This document shows, one piece after another, positions 60,727-64,000 of a DNA stretch of 64,000 nucleotides. Source of the stretch: an uncultured Bacteroidales bacterium (lineage in GTDB: Bacteria; Bacteroidota; Bacteroidia; Bacteroidales; Bacteroidaceae); assembly GCA_902760315.1 (NCBI GenBank), contig CACWFV010000011.1:44595-108594 (forward strand). Reading direction: 5' to 3'. Each line of letters starts with the position of its first letter. Position 1 is the first letter of the stretch. The notes under the pieces were generated by a model, which saw only the letters and a program-made list of their open reading frames with translations, did not search any database and was not told where the DNA came from. Made by a program: the position numbers and the translations under genes.

Positions 60727-61476
60727 ATGATAAAAAAGATTTTGGTTTCGCAGCCTAAACCGTCAAGTGAGAAGTCACCTTATTATGATATCGCTACCAA
60801 GTTTGGCGTAGAGCTTGTTTTTCGCCCATTTATTAAGGTAGAGGGTCTCACCGCAAAGGACTTCCGTGCTCAGAAGGTCAACATTTTAGACTATACCGCC
60901 ATTGTCTTCACCTCTCGCCACGCCATTGACAACTTCTTCACCCTGGCCAAGGAGTTGCGCGTCGCCATTCCTGAGGATATGAAGTATTTCTGTGTCACCG
61001 AGACCATCTCGCTGTATATCCAGAAGTACGTGCAGTACCGCAAGCGCAAGGTGTTCTTCGGCACTACCGGCAAGATTGACGACCTGCTGCCCACCATGGT
61101 CAAGCACAAGACCGAGAAGTACCTTGTGCCCATGAGCGATGTCCACAACGACAGCATAGCCCGCCTCCTCGACTCCAAGAAGTTGCAGCACCACGAGTGC
61201 GTCATGTATCGCACCGTCAGCAACGACTTCACCCCTGAGGAGGTCAAGACCTTCGACTACGACATGCTCATCTTCTTCAGCCCCTCCGGTATTGAGTCGC
61301 TGACCAAGAACTTCCCCAATTTCCAGCAGGGCGACATTGCCATAGCCACCTTCGGCCCCACCACCGCCAAGGCAGCCAAGGATGCCGGCTTGCGCCTTGA
61401 CATCGAGGCCCCGTCAGAGAAATATCCCTCCATGACCGGTGCCCTGCAGCACTATCTGTTGGAGCAGCAGGGCTAA
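60727..61476 (+). CDS. hemD: Uroporphyrinogen-III synthase family protein
   Basis: 249 residues, two Rossmann-like halves: MIKKILVSQPKPSSEKSPY at the start, YTAIVFTSRHAIDNFF (about 57-72), and YDMLIFFSPSGIESL with IATFGPTTAKAAKDAGL in the second half (about 178-225). HemD cyclises hydroxymethylbilane in heme synthesis. Other heme genes are not nearby, and Bacteroidetes often keep this gene beside DUF4271, so its exact role is inferred. Confidence 0.88.
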   Translation: MIKKILVSQPKPSSEKSPYYDIATKFGVELVFRPFIKVEGLTAKDFRAQKVNILDYTAIVFTSRHAIDNFFTLAKELRVAIPEDMKYFCVTETISLYIQKYVQYRKRKVFFGTTGKIDDLLPTMVKHKTEKYLVPMSDVHNDSIARLLDSKKLQHHECVMYRTVSNDFTPEEVKTFDYDMLIFFSPSGIESLTKNFPNFQQGDIAIATFGPTTAKAAKDAGLRLDIEAPSEKYPSMTGALQHYLLEQQG

Positions 61477-61524
61477 GCCCTCTTCCTGCTGGCAGTCGTC
61501 CGTTTCTCTTTATCAGCAGTGTCC

Positions 61525-61920
61525 ATGATGGCCGCAAAGCAATACGGATTTCGCAAACGGGAGCGCCTGGTGAGCCAGCGGCTCATCGACGACCTCTTCG
61601 CCGGCGGCCATAGCCGTTCCGTGGCAGCCTTCCCCTTGCGTGCCGTCTATCAGTTGCGTCCGCGTGGCGACCATGACGCTCCCCTGCAGATGCTGGTCAG
61701 CGTGCCCAAGAAGCACTTCCACCATGCCGTCGACCGCAACCGTGTCAAGCGTCAGGTCCGCGAGGCCTGGCGCCACCAGCAGCCCCTGCTCGCCCAGTCT
61801 CTTGGCGCTGACCGTCAGTTGCTCGTCGCCTTTGTCTGGCAGTCCAATGCCCAGCTCACCACCCAGCAGGTTGCGTCGCGCGTCGCTGGCATTGTCCGCC
61901 GTATTCAGGAGAAGCTATGA
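61525..61920 (+). CDS. rnpA: Ribonuclease P protein component
   Basis: 131 residues from ATG 61525; GTG 61519 and ATG 61528 are alternatives. Binds the RNase P RNA to mature tRNA 5' ends. The family signature is [16 protein letters not shown] (about 71-86), after [19 protein letters not shown] at the N-terminus. The stop overlaps the yidD start by 4 bp (ATGA), a common pairing in bacteria. Confidence 0.93.
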   Translation: MMAAKQYGFRKRERLVSQRLIDDLFAGGHSRSVAAFPLRAVYQLRPRGDHDAPLQMLVSVPKKHFHHAVDRNRVKRQVREAWRHQQPLLAQSLGADRQLLVAFVWQSNAQLTTQQVASRVAGIVRRIQEKL

Positions 61921-62159
61921 AGCGTTTCTTCCATCTTCTTCTCCGCCTGCTGTCCCTCTTCCTGCTGGTGCCCATCCGTTTCTACCAGCTGGTCATCTCG
62001 CCCCTCACTCCCCCCTCTTGTCGTTTCACCCCCACCTGCAGTGAGTATGCGCGCCAGGCCATCCTCAAGCACGGTCCTTTCAAGGGCCTCTACCTCGCCA
62101 TTCGCCGCCTGCTCCGCTGCCATCCCTGGGGCGGCTCCGGCTACGACCCCGTACCCTGA
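61917..62159 (+). CDS. yidD: Membrane protein insertion efficiency factor YidD
   Basis: 80 residues. N-terminal amphipathic/hydrophobic helix, then the YidD signature [36 protein letters not shown] and [13 protein letters not shown]. It assists YidC-dependent insertion at the inner membrane. Overlaps rnpA by 4 bp. Confidence 0.95.
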   Translation: MKRFFHLLLRLLSLFLLVPIRFYQLVISPLTPPSCRFTPTCSEYARQAILKHGPFKGLYLAIRRLLRCHPWGGSGYDPVP

Positions 62160-62199
62160 CCTCCACAGGCAGGCATCGCCTATATTTCTCTCTTTTTAT

Positions 62200-62230
62200 T
62201 TGGTATATTGAAAAATTGTGCTTATATTTG
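62200..62230 (+). promoter_or_regulatory. Promoter of the AAA-ATPase/PD-(D/E)XK gene
   Basis: TTG 62200-62202, 20-base spacer, TATATTTG 62223-62230, 27 bases before the ATG. Confidence 0.8.
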
Positions 62231-62257
62231 CAGTGGAAATATCAATACTCTGGCAAA

Positions 62258-63844
62258 ATGGCTCAATTGGTAGGAAGATACCCTGTTGGCATACAGACCT
62301 TCTCGGAAATAATGAGAAAGGGCTATTTATATGTTGACAAAACAGATCTGGTTTGGAGACTGGCAAACTATTCAAAGTTTGTCTTTTTAAGTCGTCCTCG
62401 CAGATTTGGCAAGTCGCTGCTTTCCTCCACCTTAGAGTCTTATTTCCGTGGTGAGAAAGAACTCTTCATGGGGCTGAAAATCATGGAACTTGAACACGAC
62501 TGGACGCCTTATCCCACCATTAGGCTCGACCTTAGCCGCACCAAAGGCAGCACCTCTTCAGCCACGTTGCAAGACAGACTGTTGGACATCCTCGACCCTT
62601 ATGCCGAAGAGTATGGCATTACTGAGAAGAAACGTACTCCTGGCGCCATGCTTGACTATCTGATTCGTAAGATTCATCAGCAGACCAGCCGTCAGGTCGC
62701 AGTCATCATTGACGAGTACGACGCCCCGCTTCTTGACGTGCTCCATAGTGACGACAGACTTGAAGACATGCGGCGAGTGATGCAGGAGTTCTACGTGCAG
62801 TTGAAGGCCAGCGAAGCCATGCTTAAGTACTGCTTTATTACCGGCATCACCAAGTTCTCGCAGCTCAGCATTTTCTCCACCATCAACAATCTGACAAATG
62901 TCACCATGGACCCGCAGTTTGGCGCCATCTGTGGCATTACTGAGCAGGAGTTGTCTACCTTTATGTCCGATGACATCAGGGCGTTGGCCGACACCTATGA
63001 GGTTACCCCCGACGAAATGCATCATATCTTGAAGGCCAGATACGACGGCTACCGCTTCACGGAGATGCCTGCCGAGATTTACAATCCTTTCAGCCTGCTG
63101 AAGGCTTTCCAGCAACAGAAGGTCGACAACTACTGGTTCGAAAGCGGTACGCCAACATTTCTGATTCATCAGTTGCAGCACTTCCGAACCGATATTATGT
63201 CGGTAGACAAGTTAGAGGTGCCGTCGTCAGCCTTCGACCAGCCCACAGAGAATATGCAGGATGCACTCCCGTTACTTTATCAGAGTGGCTACCTGACTAT
63301 CAAGGGCTACGACCGGGAAGCAGAGACCTATATCCTCTCCATTCCAAATCAGGAGGTACGTATAGGCTATGTCCGAGGACTCCTGCCGGCATACGTAGGA
63401 CTGAACGACGCCACTGTGCAGACGGGCTTTGCGTTGAAGTTCTGGCGTGCCTTGAAGCAGGGCGACATCGAACTGGCGATGACTGAGATGAAGGCATACC
63501 TCTCTGGTGTGCCTTACGTTGAGGGCTTCAGACAAAAGTTGAGCGATGCAGCCACAGCCGAGGGCTTCTATGAGTACACCCTATACCTCATTTTCTCCAT
63601 GCTGAATGTCTATGTGAAGACTCAGGTTAAGTGTGCTGGTGGCCGCACGGACATGGTGGTGTGGATGCCCGACACAACCTATGTCTTTGAGCTGAAGGTC
63701 AATGGTACTGCGCAGCAGGCTCTCGACCAGATTAACAGTAAGGGCTATGCTTTGCCTTACATCACCGAAGGTCGCAAGGTAGTGAAAGTTGGTGTTGCCT
63801 TCGATGCCGAAAAGCGCATCCCTACCGATTGGCTCATCTCCTGA
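62258..63844 (+). CDS. AAA-ATPase-like protein with C-terminal PD-(D/E)XK nuclease domain (DUF1703 type)
   Basis: 528 residues. The N-terminal block RYPVGIQTFSEIMRKGYLYV and P-loop-like SRPRRFGKSLLSS (about 45-57), with Walker-B-like AVIIDEYDAPLLD (about 150), are those of the AAA-ATPase-like family common in Bacteroidetes. The C-terminal domain has GRTDMVVWMPDTTYVFELKV (about 460-480), the D ... E-x-K nuclease core. Members occur in many copies per genome and sit alone, as here; function unknown, possibly nucleic-acid related. ATG 62258 is chosen over upstream codons since these lie within the promoter. Confidence 0.88.
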   Translation: MAQLVGRYPVGIQTFSEIMRKGYLYVDKTDLVWRLANYSKFVFLSRPRRFGKSLLSSTLESYFRGEKELFMGLKIMELEHDWTPYPTIRLDLSRTKGSTSSATLQDRLLDILDPYAEEYGITEKKRTPGAMLDYLIRKIHQQTSRQVAVIIDEYDAPLLDVLHSDDRLEDMRRVMQEFYVQLKASEAMLKYCFITGITKFSQLSIFSTINNLTNVTMDPQFGAICGITEQELSTFMSDDIRALADTYEVTPDEMHHILKARYDGYRFTEMPAEIYNPFSLLKAFQQQKVDNYWFESGTPTFLIHQLQHFRTDIMSVDKLEVPSSAFDQPTENMQDALPLLYQSGYLTIKGYDREAETYILSIPNQEVRIGYVRGLLPAYVGLNDATVQTGFALKFWRALKQGDIELAMTEMKAYLSGVPYVEGFRQKLSDAATAEGFYEYTLYLIFSMLNVYVKTQVKCAGGRTDMVVWMPDTTYVFELKVNGTAQQALDQINSKGYALPYITEGRKVVKVGVAFDAEKRIPTDWLIS

Positions 63845-63943
63845 CCCCGAGTATTCTGAGCAGTCTGTGTTCGTATTTTCTGTGCGAACTGGCGTAGACA
63901 GGGCTATTTTTGTGTTAATTTAATAATTTTTTCAGCAAAATCT

Positions 63944-63973
63944 TTGTTGTTTCATAAAATTTGTTTACCTTTG
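63944..63973 (+). promoter_or_regulatory. Promoter for a gene beyond the window
   Basis: TTG 63944-63946, 19-base spacer, TACCTTTG 63966-63973, then CTCCCG. The remaining bases of 63845-64000 show no gene. Confidence 0.75.
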
Positions 63974-64000
63974 CTCCCGAAATAGGCCTGTCCGCGCGTG

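Overview
The window looks like chromosomal DNA of a Bacteroidales bacterium, most likely Prevotella or a close relative. The evidence is: recurrent Bacteroidetes-type promoters (TTG, 19-21 bases, TAnnTTTG) and few clear Shine-Dalgarno sites; an S46 dipeptidyl-peptidase; LruC-domain, TonB-dependent and apparent type IX-secreted surface proteins; a bd oxidase operon led by DUF4492; and the order DUF4271-hemD-rnpA-yidD. Base composition is about 50-55% GC, with more AT-rich islands. No rRNA, tRNA, CRISPR array, integrase or transposase was recognised.

Layout. 1-1.45 kb: 3' part of pckA with a duplicated gene end and a strong terminator. 1.45-2.08 kb: intergenic region with a 199-bp imperfect palindrome built of TGTGACA iterons and two tandem promoters. 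2.08-11.8 kb: a giant secreted, multi-domain surface protein broken by two apparent frameshifts. 12.1-12.2 kb: a 31-residue membrane micropeptide gene between promoter and terminator. 12.4-19.1 kb: a DUF6242-like lipoprotein, then the outer-membrane biogenesis cluster DUF6089-uppS-bamA-skp-skp. 19.2-24.0 kb: two divergent LruC-domain lipoproteins, one frameshifted near its signal peptide. 24.0-27.3 kb: an SpmA/SpmB fusion and a DEAD-box helicase. 27.3-35.3 kb, minus strand: S46 peptidase, polysaccharide flippase, two alpha/beta hydrolases, cyclophilin-like lipoprotein, RibD-like reductase and AraC regulator. 35.4-39.1 kb: an exported lysine-rich repeat protein and DUF4492-cydA-cydB. 39.2-45.1 kb: a coiled-coil membrane protein followed by a TolC / HlyD / ABC-2 / ABC-2 export operon without an ATPase gene. 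45.1-45.7 kb: convergent intergenic region with two minisatellites and a 251-bp imperfect palindrome. 45.7-50.4 kb: korB, korA and a uridine-kinase-like gene. 50.5-58.5 kb: Na/Pi cotransporter, TonB-dependent receptor, M16 protease. 58.6-62.2 kb: metK, DUF4271, hemD, rnpA, yidD. 62.3-63.8 kb: an AAA-ATPase/PD-(D/E)XK gene. The end holds a strong promoter for a gene beyond the window.

How the genes fit together. Most are housekeeping for an anaerobic, envelope-rich Bacteroidete: pckA and korAB serve C4/2-oxoacid metabolism; uppS, bamA and the Skp pair build the envelope; S46 and M16 proteases and the TonB receptor serve peptide and nutrient use; cydAB scavenges oxygen. The less-explained material is in the surface proteins and in the intergenic DNA: long iteron-bearing palindromes, duplicated gene ends next to hairpins, short tandem repeats between cistrons, an exported histone-H1-like lysine-rich protein with a 27-bp repeat array, and the micropeptide gene. 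I found no clear multi-gene defence or mobile system.
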